A DNA stretch of 64,000 bases from assembly GCF_027580225.2 (NCBI RefSeq), contig NC_073348.2, forward strand, positions 26,554,501 through 26,618,500. Direction: 5' to 3'. This DNA comes from Misgurnus anguillicaudatus. Taxonomy: Eukaryota > Chordata > Actinopteri > Cypriniformes > Cobitidae. This document shows positions 1 to 11,930 of this stretch, one piece after another. Within the stretch, counting starts at the first letter, position 1. Each line of letters opens with the position of its first letter. The translations under genes and the position numbers were made by a program. Under the pieces are notes generated by a model. The model had not been told where the DNA came from. It was given only the letters and a program-made list of their open reading frames with translations, and made no database searches.

Positions 1-567
1 CCCAAATGATCGTCACTTAGGACTAAAGTAGCCGCGTCCTCTTCTTTCTTGTGACGTAATTACGCTATAATTTCAAAATGTTTAAATTACATTTTTCGCA
101 AAGTTTGACCTGACCAAGCAAATTATAAATCATTATTATAAGATTAACATTACAAATCAGGGTACAGCAGACAGTTTTGAACACTGATTTTTTATGTATT
201 TACTCAACAACAGATTTTTGTTTATTTTTAACTGAAAAAAGTTATGGATTTAATAAAAATCCATTTAAATGATATTAAACTATACTTACTGTAAAAAATA
301 AAACTTATATAACCAACATACATGCAGTCATGCAGGCACAGGGCCTAAAATTTATACGCCAGTCTTTCTGCTATCTGCATCGACCTAAAACTTAGACTTT
401 ACATAACTCTGAAATAATTTATACGAAAGTTATTGCAAACCATTGCATATGCATATTGTGATGTGCACATTTGCAGTTTTTTTTTTTATCATTTTGATGG
501 ATTGAGTAATCTTTACCTTAAAGCCTTATCACTGAATTATTCATAACTGCTGTTCAAAAGAAATCCT
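1..567. other. AT-rich non-coding sequence
   Basis: No coding exon, RNA gene or clear repeat was recognised. The stretch is AT-rich and would lie in or beyond the third intron of the minus-strand Ig receptor gene, whose remaining exons were not found here. Confidence 0.5.
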
Positions 568-1696
568 ACCCAGTCTCATGTAGATGTGTATAAATAGCAC
601 GAAGTGTTAAAATTGTGCAATACATGCATGCATATGATATGCCAATCCTTCCCATTCACTTAAACGGTGCGTCTTTTTGTCGTTTTATTTATTGGTTTCT
701 CCATTTTTTTCTGTTTTTTAAACCATTTTTGCTTGGGTTTAGGGTTAGATTTGAGATTTGCTTAAGGAGGTTATTTAATATACGGTTTCTCCATGCTTTT
801 GTCTATTTTTAAAGGAATAGTCTACTCATTTTCAATATTAAAATATGTTATTACCTTAACTAAGAATTGTTGATACATCCCTCTATCATCTGTGTGCGTG
901 CACGTAAGCGCTGGAGCGCGCTGCGACGATTCGATAGCATTTAGCTTAGCCCCATTCATTCAATGGTACCAATCAGAGATAAAGTTAGAAGTGACCAAAC
1001 ACATCAACGTTTTTCCTATTTAAGACGAGTAGTTATACGAGCAAGTTTGGTGGTACAAAATAAAACGTAGCGCTTTTTTAAGCAGATTTAAAAGAGGAAC
1101 TATAATTTACGGCGTAATAGCACTTTTGGGAGTACTTCGACTCGGCGCAGTAACACCCTCCCCATCCCATTATGAGATGGAGAAGGGGAGCGGACTTTTC
1201 AGGTGAGTCGAAGCACTCACAAAAGTGCCACCACGCCACAAAATACAGTTCCTCTTTTAAATCCGCTTAGAAAAGTGCTACGTTTTATTTTGTACCACCA
1301 AACTTGCTCGTATAACTACTCGTCTTAAATAGGAAAAACGCTGATGTATTTGGTCACTTCTAACTTTATCTCTGATTGGTACCATTGAATGAATGGGGCT
1401 AAGCTAAATGCTATCGAAGTGTCGCAGCGCGCTCCAGCGCTTACATGCACACACATACAGGTGATAGAGGGATGTATCAACAATTCTTAGTTAAGGTAAT
1501 AACATATTTTAATATGGAAAATGAGTAGACTATTCCTTTAAGCCATGGTCGCTTGGAGTTGGGATTTGGGTTAGGATGTCATTTTTATGTAACAAAAAGT
1601 TAGTCTAACCCTAAACCCAAGCGACAATGGTAAAAAATAGCAAAAAACAACAACAAAAAGATGTGCCGCAATTTATATGCAACACTGAGATTGGGT
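568..1696. mobile_element. Foldback MITE, family F (copy 1), hosting a second MITE
   Basis: The ends ACCCAGTCTCA (left) and TGAGATTGGGT (right) are inverted. Inside lie inverted copies of the family core, GGTTTAGGGTTAGATTT on the left (about 738-754) and its complement near 1602-1620, flanked by CGACAATGG. Four more members of this family occur in the window (9765, 15218, 27011, 38335). It is split by a TTAA-flanked element at 813-1537. No transposase is encoded. Confidence 0.75.
813..1537. mobile_element. TTAA-flanked foldback MITE
   Basis: The ends are AGGAATAGTCTACTCATTTT and its inverted copy, with TTAA directly outside each end (809-812 and 1538-1541). The two arms (about 813-1135 and 1200-1537) are near-perfect inverted repeats, so the whole element could form one long hairpin. 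A TTAA target site is typical of piggyBac or Kolobok superfamilies; no protein is encoded, so the assignment is only by target site. Confidence 0.85.
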
Positions 1697-1789
1697 TTAA
1701 GAAATCATACAGGTTTGGATGCAACATGCTGCTAAATGAATGTTTCGTTTTTGGGTGAACTATCCCTTTGTAAGTGTGCAGTCACTCAC

Positions 1790-2742
1790 CTTTGACCTTT
1801 GAAGTACATAACGGAGTGGGCGAGGACTAGCTGAACATCTCATTTTTACTTCGTCTCCCTCTTTTACAAATTCATATGAACTTGACATCTCTAATGATAC
1901 TGGAGGCTCTGAAATGAACAAAGAGATTATGCTCATTCAGTTTTATTTGTGTTGTATACAGAATATTCAGATAAAATGGATAACGGTGAAAAGTTTACCT
2001 GTGACATACACCTTTGTAAGCCTTTTAATCGAGCCAAAGGGAAAAGAAGTCATTTCACAAATATAGTTGCCGCTGTCATTCAGTGTTACGTGAATCAGGT
2101 TCAAGACAGAGCCCCGTAGCTTCCCTGTTGAACTCTTCCTTCCCTCCACAACAAAACCATTTTTATGATATTGTATTGGGAATAAAGGATGGAAAACTGC
2201 GATCTTCTGATCATCTCCACTTTTCTGTTTAATCCATTCTGTCTGGATAATGTTGACATTTTCTTGCTCATCCACAATGCAAGGCAGGCTAATGTTTTCT
2301 CCCTTTACAGCAGTTGTCGAATTGTAATGATGTATCGTGAGGCCATTTGTTCCTACCAAACAATTTAAGTGAGTGATAATACATATTACTTTATTAAAAA
2401 GTTGACAATAATACATTCCATAGAAATGAATGAACAAGTTTACAGTTTCATAAGGAAAAATTTCTAAAAATTTTATCCAAAAGCAACTTAAGTTATACAT
2501 TTTATCAACACGTGTGTTCCCTGGGATCAAACCTTTGACCTTTTACACAGCTAACACCATGCTCTACCAGCCGAGCTAAAGAAACGCATTTAGCATCATT
2601 CTATGAAATATAAATAAGCAGATGATTTTATTAGCATTATAATATTCCTGAATATATTCTTTGTGAAAAAATCAGAACACTTACCTTGTATGATGCACAT
2701 TAAAATAACTTTATAAGTCGCCACAGTTATAAAAAAATCCAT
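1790..2742 (-). CDS. CD226/CD96-like Ig-superfamily receptor, 5' exons (partial)
   Basis: Three exons read in frame on the minus strand. Exon 1 (2742-2685, 58 nt) starts MDFFITVATYKV and is a hydrophobic signal peptide. Exon 2 (2352-1999, 354 nt) is a complete V-type Ig domain with cysteines in LPCIV and YICEM, the tryptophan in TEWIKQ, and NDSGNYIC before the second cysteine. Exon 3 (1908-1790, 119 nt) starts a second Ig domain (SLEMSSSYEFVKEGDEVKM, then RCSAS). Introns follow GT/AG; phases are 1, 1 and 0, the usual pattern for Ig exons. IAVFHP and TSFPFGS resemble the CD226/CD96/TIGIT-nectin group, so the likely role is leukocyte adhesion or co-signalling; that is inference. Several N-glycosylation sites are present (NST, NIS, NDS). 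The rest of the second domain, the membrane segment and the tail were not found and probably lie left of the window. The sequence between exons 1 and 2 includes a SINE. Confidence 0.8.
2460..2588 (-). mobile_element. tRNA-derived SINE in Ig-gene intron 1
   Basis: On the minus strand it has a tRNA-like head (A-box-like AGCTCGGCTGGTAGAGC, B-box-like GGTTTGATCCC) and a tail TTGCTTTTGGATAAAA like that of fish SINEs. The same family occurs at 40148. An open frame running into Ig exon 2 from this side is SINE sequence, not a real start. Confidence 0.8.
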
Positions 2743-4069
2743 ATCTGTGTCAATGTCTGTCAGAACTCAAAGTGCTAAACAGCGTCAGAGCGCAGGAAGT
2801 GAGCTACACCACCAGAGAGACAGGAACCGGTTTATATTTTCATCGTCTACCAAAACCGACCTCTAAAGCCTGTCTGTATCAACACTCACTTAGTTTCACT
2901 TCAGCAGTGCTGTGGTGCATTTGCCCATCTGAATAGACAAAGGATGCTTTTACTTAAAGCACTATAGTGTCAAAAGCAGAATTACATGGGTTTGCATTCG
3001 CTTTAACCTTTTACTAGTACACACTTTATTTAGTTTTGAAATGATTCACTTCATTTATGCTGTTTTTGTGTTTTTATCACAAGGCTCTGCTTTAATCCAG
3101 ATCTAAATGACTTTATTTTATCGAGCTGTTGACAGTCAAGCCTTCTTCAATTTCCTGCCAGGATGCATTTATGTGACGAATTGTGGTTGCCTTCACTTGA
3201 AACATACGTGCGTCTAGAAACATGCCTACGTGTGCACACACACATGAGCTTGCACCCACACACACACAGCAGACAGACATTTCCGTACTGCATGATGACG
3301 TCAAGCTCTGTGTTACTGTTTGTGAATATTGTAGCAAATAATCAAAGCAAATTCTTTAAGTGTAGATCGTGATTGGATCGGTGGGTTGAACCGGAACCAG
3401 AAACAAATCATTTAATCCAATTTATAAACCAATTATTGATTAACCAATTAATTGAAATGACAAAAAGGAACGAATATGTCATTAAAATAATGTTACGTTT
3501 TGAGATTTTCAGATGACTGGGTAACCTCAGTGATTTTTAAGTTCACTGGGTAGGAAAATCATCAGTGCATAACCATTTACATTTTGATTTCTATTAAGTT
3601 CCCCAAACAACACAACTGAATTGCTTTACAATACTTGAAAAAACCAGATGAGTCAAACAAACTAATTTTAGGGTTTTTCATTTTTGGGGCTTTACATGTG
3701 ACAGTAAACTATAGTGGGGAGAGTCCAAAGGAACGTGGCAGGGTTAAAAGAGTTCAATGAAAGCTTCTTCCAGATAACAATCACACATCATGTGTCTATT
3801 TCTCTGTCTCTGTGGTCTGCAACTCACAATCATTTGCATTATCAGATGAAACAAATTGCCATTAAATTTTAATGAAGAAGTAAATGTTGTACAATAGGGA
3901 TAAAAATAATGGGTCAATTTTGATTTTTTTTTCTTATTTGTTGGAATGAATGCAAGTGGGAAAAGAACGGAAGAGATTTACAAATCCACAAATGTGGCAT
4001 CTGATGGCAGCGCAGGGAAATATAAACTCTAAAATTTAAAAATTAAAGTAAGTTTGTACACACACACAC
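2743..4069. other. Ig-gene upstream region and intergenic sequence
   Basis: This holds the expected 5' leader and promoter side of the minus-strand Ig gene, then intergenic DNA with a short CA-rich stretch near 3232-3266. No TATA box or CpG island was obvious and no other gene was recognised. Confidence 0.5.
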
Positions 4070-4080
4070 TAGTGATGGGG

Positions 4081-6675
4081 ATGAGACTGCCTATGCCGAG
4101 TCAAGACCGAGTCTTTGAAGGGTTGAGACCGAGTCTCGACTGAGTCGGTTGGTTTTTCAAATAGAGTCAAGACCGAGTCTTTGAGGTAGCAAGTCTGAGT
4201 CGAGACCAAGCCCTTTAGGAGTCGAGACCGAGTCTGTTGGTTTTCAAATAGAGTCAAGTCTGAGTCAAGACCGAGTCTTTGAGGTAGCAAGTCTGAGTCG
4301 AGACCAAGCCTTTTAGGAGTCAAGGCCGAGTCTTTTGGTTTTCAAATAGAGTCGAGTCCGAGTCAAGACCGAGTCTTTGAGGTAGCAAGTCTGAGTCGAG
4401 ACAAAGCCCTTTAGGAGTCGAGACCAAGTCTGTTGGTTTTCAAATAGAGTCGAGTCCGAGTCAAGACCGAGTCTTTGAGGTAGCAAGTCTGAGTCAAGAA
4501 CAAGCCCTTTAGGAGTCGAGGCCGAGTCTGTTGGTTTTCAAATAGAGTCGAGTCCGAGTCAAGACCGAGTCTTTGAGGTAGCAAGCCTAAGTCAAGACCA
4601 AGTCCTTTAGGAGTCAAGGCCGAGTCTGTTGGTTTTCAAATAGAGTCGAGTCCAAGTCAAGACCGAGTCTTTGAGGTAGCAAGTCTGAGTCGAGACCAAG
4701 TCCTTTAGGAGTCACGGCCGAGTCTGTTGGTTTTCAAATAGAGTCAAGTCCGAGTCAAGACCGAGTCTTTGAGGTAGCAAGTCTGAGTCGAGACCAAGTC
4801 CTTTAGGAGTCACGGCCGAGTCTGTTGGTTTTCAAATAGAGTCAAGTCCGAGTCAAGACCGAGTCTTTGAGGTAGCAAGTCTGAGTCGAGACAAAGCCCT
4901 TTAGGAGTCGAGACCAAGTCTGTTGGTTTTCAAATAGAGTCGAGTCCGAGTCAAGACCGAGTCTTTGAGGTAGCAAGTCTGAGTCGAGACCAAGCCCTTT
5001 AGGAGTCGAGGCCGAGTCTGTTGGTTTTCAAATAGAGTCAAGTCCGAGTCAAGACCGAGTCTTTGAGGTAGCAAGTCTGAGTCGAGACCAAGTCCTTTAG
5101 GAGTCACGGCCGAGTCTGTTGGTTTTCAAATAGAGTCAAGTCCGAGTCAAGACCGAGTCTTTGAGGTAGCAAGTCTGAGTCGAGACAAAGCCCTTTAGGA
5201 GTCGAGACCAAGTCTGTTGGTTTTCAAATAGAGTCGAGTCCGAGTCAAGACCGAGTCTTTGAGGTAGCAAGTCTGAGTCAAGAACAAGCCCTTTAGGAGT
5301 CGAGGCCGAGTCTGTTGGTTTTCAAATAGAGTCGAGTCCGAGTCAAGACCGAGTCTTTGAGGTAGCAAGCCTAAGTCAAGACCAAGTCCTTTAGGAGTCA
5401 AGGCCGAGTCTGTTGGTTTTCAAATAGAGTCGAGTCCGAGTCAAGACCGAGTCTTTGAGGTAGCAAGTCTGAGTCGAGACCAAGCCCTTTAGGAGTCGAG
5501 ACCAAGTCTGTTGGTTTTCAAATAGAGTCAAGTCCGAGTCAAGACCGAGTCTTTGAGGTAGCAAGTCTAACCGTGTGTCTCAATCAGCTCCCTTGTTCAG
5601 TAGTCAGGGCACTGATCAGGGAGTCGGCCATTTTAAGGGCTGTCTCAATCGCAAAATCCGTTCAGTGCACTGGAACGTTCGTTCCCTAAAAATTCCCACA
5701 ATGCAACGCAAAAACCAGTGAGCATCGATGATCCCTATGTTCCCTAACCGGAAATCACGTGACCTTTTCTGAAGCTCGCCAACCGAACATCACGTGAACC
5801 AACTCAATAAACTTTATGAAATGTTACAGAACTTTTATAAAGACAAACGTTTGTTTTAGTTGTAAATATAAACACACATTGCTACACAGTAAGGGACCAC
5901 AATCTACTCAATATTTAAAAGAATAATATTTATTTAAAATTGTAAATATATTTATTACATTTAAAATGTAATTATATGCCTCCAATTTTGTGCACAGATA
6001 TGTAAGAGAATAATGACAGCATTTTTCACAATGTACTGTTTTTAAAATTAAGTCAGAAAGATGTTGGTTTTGCCGGTTGTTGATGAGTAACAGCTGTGAG
6101 TGATTACAACGCGCTTAAGCAGCCGTGACAGAAAAATAAGTGAACATCGTCCCAATGTGAAGTGAGCTAGGGTCCTTACCAGTACCCGAACCTGTGTACA
6201 CGATATCTGATTCACGACCTCGGGAGCTAGGGAACGAATTGAGACACACGGTAAGTCGAGATCAAGCCCTTTAGGAGTCAAGGCCGAGTCTGTTGGTTTT
6301 CAAATAGAGTCGAGTCCGAGTCAAGACCGAGTCTTTGAGGTAGCAAGTCTAAGTCGAGATCAAGCCCTTTAGGAGTCGAGACCAAGTCTGTTGGTTTTCA
6401 AATAGAGTCAAGTCCGAGTCAAGACCGAGTCTTTGAGTTAGCAAGTCTAAGTCAAGATCAAGCCCTTTAGGAGTCAAGGCCGAGTCTGTTGGTTTTCAAA
6501 TAGAGTCGAGTCCGAGTCAAGACCGAGTCTTTGAGGTAGCAAGTCTGAGTCGAGACCAAGCCCTTTAGGAGTCGAGACCGAGTCTGTTGGTTTTCAAATA
6601 GAGTCGAGTCATTGTCAAGACCGAGTCTTTGAGGTAGCAATTCTTAGTCGAGACCAAGCCCTTTAGCAGTCGAGA
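4081..6675. repeat. 98-bp GAGTC-rich tandem array
   Basis: The word CAAATAGAG recurs every 98 bases (for example 4441, 4539, 4637, 4735, 4833). About 15 units lie before and 4 after the insertion at 5571-6251; the first units are irregular. Each unit is built from degenerate GAGTC(G/A)AGACC motifs, so there is also a shorter internal period. Because 98 is not a multiple of three, the short open frames in it are chance products. Confidence 0.95.
5571..6251. mobile_element. MITE inserted in the 98-bp array (TAA target duplication)
   Basis: The terminal inverted repeats are CCGTGTGTCTCAAT (14 bp, perfect). TAA flanks both ends (5568-5570 and 6252-6254). The empty site is visible in a neighbouring satellite unit near 6343 (GCAAGTCTAAGTCGAG), which confirms the borders. 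A 3-bp TAA duplication fits PIF/Harbinger elements. No transposase is encoded. Confidence 0.88.
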
Positions 6676-7100
6676 CCGTGTCGAAACAAAGACCATAAAT
6701 ACATGTCAGTTTTCATATTCATGATTTAATATTACCCCAGTTAATAATCAACAGTTAGGCCTACAGACTAAGCTAGATTGGGAATTGTTTAGAGGAGCAG
6801 TCTTAACGTCTGAATATGGACTATGCTCTTAATATCATTAAAAAAAATCCCACATACATCATCTACTGCCTATTTTTCTAGAGATAAATAAATTGCTCTG
6901 ATGGCAGTATCTTTGCATTGCACTATGGGATGTCATTTTCAAATAATGCCCATCAACATTGCATTTTATTATTATTGTTGTGTTGTTTAAAAAAAAATGC
7001 GTTGGTCTCGAGGACTCTGTCTGAAATTAAGAGTCTTTGAAGGAACAAGTCCGAGACGAGTCCGAGAAAGCAGAAACCAGACTCGAGTACTACATCACTA

Positions 7101-7372
7101 ACATACACTTTGAAATTTAGATGGGTATGTAGATCAGGGAGGCAGACCATACATTACAAAGGAACAAATACGTATGGACATTTTTTTGTGATGTATATGA
7201 AGGATTCATAGTAGACAGATAAAGATTTAAGTTTGGAAGTTCAAGAGCCAGTCACTATCATTTGAAAATGTTTGCCTGTCGAAAGAATGTATACCTGAGG
7301 TTTTATATTTTGCCAGATGATTGAATTAACATGCACTCTCACACCTACAACTACACCCCTTTCACACACGCA

Positions 7373-7426
<54 letters not shown>

Positions 7427-8635
7427 TATAAATATATATGTGTGTCTGTAAGGAAAACACCCAAAAGGTGCATAATATTATAGCAGTCTAAATCGTTTAA
7501 TGAATAATTTCATTAATAAAATTGTAAATGCAGATAAATCATGCAGTCATGCACAAAAAATTCTGTTGGTTATCTGCAGTGACACAAAGGCAGAATGATT
7601 TGGAGCTTGTAAACAGAGAGAAAAACACATCAGAGCTTTCAAAAAATAATATTTGCTTCAAATGCAACACATCCATACTTTATTGAGGCTGTAGGCCATT
7701 CATCAAAGTCCTCTAAGTGCACAGGATGAAAATTGGATGAAAAACAGCGCGTGTAGCTGCAAGCGTTTTTTTTAACCCAAGGAGGTTTACCGAATTTATA
7801 AAAATATTTGAAACTTTTACCTTTATTAAGAAATGACATTGGAGAGTGACTGGATACTTCTGCATGCACTTAAGGGGTTTTACAGCAAAATACGAGTGAA
7901 ATGACTAAAGGGACATTTGTGAAATTACTGAACCTAAACATAAGAGCCTAATAAAAAAATGCCCATTAACAAGAAAACGTGACCCTATGGGGCTCATGTT
8001 TAGTTTTAATATGACAACTAATAAGTGACTCAACCCTGACATTTCACGCTACTTACAGCATGTCTTTTTGCTATGGTTATGTATTGTATGCGCTTTATTG
8101 TCTGTCTCTGATTTTTGAATCTGGCACACAATCTGTGAACAATGAACACCAACAGCAGTCAGTCTTTAATGGGATCGCTATTAGTGACATCAGCAGAAGA
8201 GTGACCTTTTGCCAGTTTGTTTATGTAAAAAGATGTAAAAGGTACAGTAGGTGTTTTTTAATCTTATTAGGACAAACATTATGAACTTAGGACGGAAGCT
8301 GAACTCAAACAAGAGCATGGCAAGCATAACATAATGTTATGAAAGACATAGAACACTACTAGTGAACAAACAACACATTTTTTCACAGGATATTGTGACA
8401 TTTTGGTGATGAAAAATGCTAAGGTTTAAATACCCGATGTATCACGTCTGGAGATATTTTTACACGTGTTGTCTGTGTTATCGCTTTAGCACCCGATTTC
8501 ATAAATAACTTATGCAAATCGAGTAATAGCGTGAACGTGCATAGAAATTAGGATTGAACATATGTTGCAGTTGTTAATGAAATGAACATTGCATACAGGA
8601 CATTTTGTAATGAAATATGCTGAGGAATGTCAGAC
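7101..8635. other. Intergenic sequence
   Basis: Apart from a CA/CG dinucleotide tract no feature was recognised. Short open frames here look random and have no recognisable domain. Confidence 0.5.
7366..7421. repeat. (CACG)n/(CA)n microsatellite
   Basis: A run of ACGC units passes directly into a pure CA run. Confidence 0.95.
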
Positions 8636-9670
8636 TGACGTCAAGTTTTTACATCGGATTGACGTCAAAATCCAACGTCGACTTGATGTCAAGTTGCAAT
8701 GTTGGGTGGATGTCAAAAACCAATGTCGGACTGACGTCAAGCTGTAACTTCATGTTTGTACAATGTACTGACCTCTAGATGTAACGTTAGTTTGACGTCA
8801 AGAACAAACGTCGGACTGATGTCAAGCAGTAACGCTGAGTTGAGGTCAAAAAACAATGTTGGCCTGACATCAAAAAGAAACGTTGGACTGATGTCAAAAA
8901 CCAATGTCGGACTGACGTCAAGCTGTAAAAATTGGTTGACATCAAAAACCAACTTCGGCCTGACATCAAAAACAAACGTCGAACTGATGTCAGAAACCAA
9001 CGTTGGACTGATATCAAAAACCAATGTCTGACTGACGTCTAGGTGTAGTGTCTGGTTGATGTAAAAAAACAAGTCGGACTGATGTCCAGATACAACATTG
9101 GATTGACGTCAAAAACCAACGTCGGCCTGACATCAAAAAAAACAACGTCTGACTGACGTCAAGCTGTAAAAATTGGTTGACGTCAAAAACCAACGTCAGC
9201 CTGACATCAAAAACAAATGTCGGACTGATGTCAAAAACCAACGTCGGACTGATGTCAAAAACCAACTTCGGACTGATGTCAAAAACCAACTTCGGACTGA
9301 TGTCAAAAAGGCACGTCGGACTGATGTAAAAAACCAACGTCGGACTGATATAAAAAAAACAACGTCAGACTGATGTCAAGAACCAACGCCGGACTGATGT
9401 CAAAAACCAACGTCGGACTGATGTAAAAAACCAACGTCAGACTGATGTCAAGAACCAATTTTGGACTGACGTCAAGCTGTAACGATGGGTTAATGGTAAA
9501 AACCCAATGTCAGATTAACATCAAGCTGTAACGTCGGGTTGAAATAAAAAAAACATCGTTGGGCACACGTTCTGGAAAATAAAACCGAGTTGACGTCATA
9601 ACCCAATGTCAGTCTGACGTCAAGCTCTAATGTCGGGAATATGTCCAGTTTCGGTTGGAAATGAAAATCA
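8636..9670. repeat. Roughly 24-bp minisatellite of TGACGTCA/TGATGTCA units
   Basis: Degenerate units of the form CGGACTGATGTCAAAAACCAA are repeated about 40 times. At least ten contain the perfect palindrome TGACGTCA (for example near 8637, 8794, 9106, 9179, 9468, 9592). The unit length is a multiple of three, which explains long stop-free frames on both strands; these are not considered genes. Confidence 0.93.
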
Positions 9671-9764
9671 AGTTGATGTCTTTTAAGCCAGAAACGGCCA
9701 ATGTAAGCCAGATTTGGCCCAGAATATGTTGCCACCTCAGTTAAATTCACTATTAATCACTTAC

Positions 9765-10252
9765 CCAGTCTCAATTTACATACCTATAGTCGCGTCAATT
9801 TTTTGTTCTTCTTTGTGGTGCTGTCGCGAGTTTCCGCGTTTTTTGTGACCGTATCACGATTTTCTGTTTGTGTGTCGTTGTCCCGTGTTGGTTTCTCAAC
9901 TGCTTTGTCCTGTTTTCAAACCATTGTTGCTTTGGTTTGGGTTGGATTTGGTGTTTGCGTTATTATGTCACTTAAAGTATTGGTTTATACTATTTTTTCA
10001 AATTTATTTTTTATATTTTGTGATTTTTAAACCATTGTCGCCTTGCGTTAGGCTTAGAGTTGGGTTTGGGTAAGGATGTCATTTTATTTACATCTAACCC
10101 TAAACCGAAGCGACAATGGTAAGATGGGCAAAACCAAGTAACCAATACATGACAATGACACATAAACAGAAAAATGCTGAAATGCGTGACAGTATCATGA
10201 AAAATAATCACAAATTTACATGACTATAGGTGCATAATTTTTTGAGACTGGG
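9765..10252. mobile_element. Foldback MITE, family F (copy 2)
   Basis: The ends CCCAGTCTCA and TGAGACTGGG are inverted and ACCTATAGTC/GACTATAGGT lie just inside. The core contains GGTTTGGGTTGGATTT and the inverted CTAACCCTAAACCGAAGC followed by GACAATGG. No clear target duplication was seen. Confidence 0.8.
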
Positions 10253-10946
10253 CTGGAATCAAACTTAATGGTTGTATAGTTTATTTGCAAGTGTTGTCTG
10301 TTTTGTTTCTGTACCTGATTTACTAAAAAATTGCATTAATATGTATACAAATTAAAGCTAAACACAATTTTCATCCCATCCATCTTTGTGTAAACAATTG
10401 CACTCTGTAATGCACCTGGTCAAACTGAATTCTGGGTGGTAAGTAAATAAGACACAAAGGTTTGCATTGAAATTCTATGCACTAGTCTCTTATCTGTACA
10501 AAGACACGCATGCAAGCTGAAGAAAAATAGGTCAGAATGCAACATTATCCGCATATCCTGGAGCAGAAATGTGTGGTTTGCTTAAGGGCAGGCGAGTTGT
10601 ACACATCAATGAAACGTCTCAGAAGTAGCACGCCGACAGCAGTGACCTTCTGCCCAGTGGCCTGCTTCCCACTCCTCTAAAGCTGACATTATCAAGCCAA
10701 AACTCTGATGAGAGTGTAGAATTGAGCCATCGCTTCTGATCTTCATCAACACTTTAAATCCTGCAGGTCATTTAAATGAATCAGTGATGAAGAGAAGTGA
10801 GTGATGTGTTAATATATTCGTCTGCGCATATGCTCACCCACTAATGCAACAATCCGCATTGCACGTTGCTTGTGTCAACTTTTAGCCCAAGATAAAACCC
10901 GGTCAAATCTGTTAAGACTCATTGTCTACATCAAATGTGAGTTGTT
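10253..10946. other. Intergenic sequence
   Basis: No gene, RNA or repeat was recognised. Confidence 0.5.
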
Positions 10947-11214
10947 GGTAACACTTTATTTGAAGAGGTGTTCATAAGACTGACATGACACCTTCATAAT
11001 CATGACACTTCATGAACATGAAGGAGATTTTATGCACATTTATGACAACTGTCATTAAGTGTCATTTGTTCAATTATGTCATTTTTAATGCAAAGATGAC
11101 ATTGTTTAAATTGTCTTTGTTATGACAATTTGACATAAAATAGCAGAATGAAATTATCAAATTTAAGAAACTACCTAGCTTTATGGGTTAACATTACATT
11201 AAACTGTAATTTAA

Positions 11215-11887
11215 AGGACAAGTTCTGTATTTTAGACTTAAAGCCCTGTTTTCAGATGCACAGGAACAATCCTTCCTAAAATGCATTAAACTTTCATTTA
11301 CAAAGATGTGAAACTCAGCGAGTGGTCAGGGGTGTTCACTGATATGCTCACACAAAAATCACCGCAAAAGACGCACTCCAACAGGTTTTATCATAGTTTT
11401 TGTCCAACTCCATTGACTTGTATTAGATGTGCTGTGAGGTACAGTATTACTCCGCGCCGGGAACATTGTTTGTTTTCTTGCAATTGGCAAAAGTGGATTA
11501 TCGCCACCAACTATTATTCAAGCTCTCAACGGAAGAATATACAGGTGTGAGGTGTTTGGGAAAATAGGTCCACAAGTTTACAACGAATGGTAAAACAGCT
11601 GTTGGAAAGCATCGTTTGCAGCAATTTTTATGTGAGCATATCAGTGAACACCCCTGACCACTCGGTGAGTTTCACGTCTTTGTAAATGAAAGTTTAATGC
11701 ATTGTAGGAAGGATTATTCCTGTGCACCTATTCAGCCATTGTAGAGGTGGGAGGTGAAACATCAAACACCCGAAAATTCTCGGGCCAGCCACATATGTCG
11801 AAATTTCAGTCAAAACTATTCCATTTCATCATAAACAATCTGAAAACAGGGCTTTAAGTGTAAAATACCGAACTTGTCTTTGTCATT
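11215..11887. mobile_element. Nested foldback MITE
   Basis: The arms share ACTTAAAGCCCTGTTTTCAGA and TTTACAAAGA(T/C)GTGAAACTC in opposite orientations, with GACAAGTTC near each end. It lies wholly inside the larger transposon. The exact ends are uncertain. Confidence 0.7.
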
Positions 11888-11930
11888 AATTGTTAATACT
11901 ATGTCAAATAATTTTAAATACCTTAACAAA

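Larger units (their letters stand above)
4070..7100. mobile_element. hAT-like non-autonomous element containing a satellite array
   Basis: The ends TAGTGATG and CATCACTA are inverted, and they are flanked by ACACACAC (4062-4069) and ACATACAC (7101-7108), an 8-bp target duplication with one mismatch. An 8-bp duplication fits the hAT superfamily. The flank is itself CA-rich, so the duplication alone is weak evidence. Almost all of the interior is a tandem GAGTC-rich array. No transposase was seen. Confidence 0.65.

Noticed and set aside
738..754. Interstitial telomere repeats (GGGTTAG)
   Set aside because: Only one unit at a time, always inside the core of the same foldback family; no tandem TTAGGG run.
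1967..2530. The minus frame reading MIPGNTRVDK into the Ig domain as a 187-aa protein
   Set aside because: The part before the splice acceptor at 2353 is SINE and intron sequence; a signal-peptide exon with correct phase lies upstream at 2685-2742.
4069..5401. Repeated 68-84 codon minus frames with LGLDSDL motifs
   Set aside because: They are translations of the 98-bp satellite; since 98 is not divisible by three each frame ends within about two units.
4081..6675. CRISPR-like array of regular repeats
   Set aside because: Units are directly adjacent with no unique spacers, and the genome is a vertebrate.
8737..9373. Open frames on both strands, about 65-111 codons
   Set aside because: They come from the roughly 24-bp minisatellite, whose unit is a multiple of three; both strands being open is the mark of a repeat.
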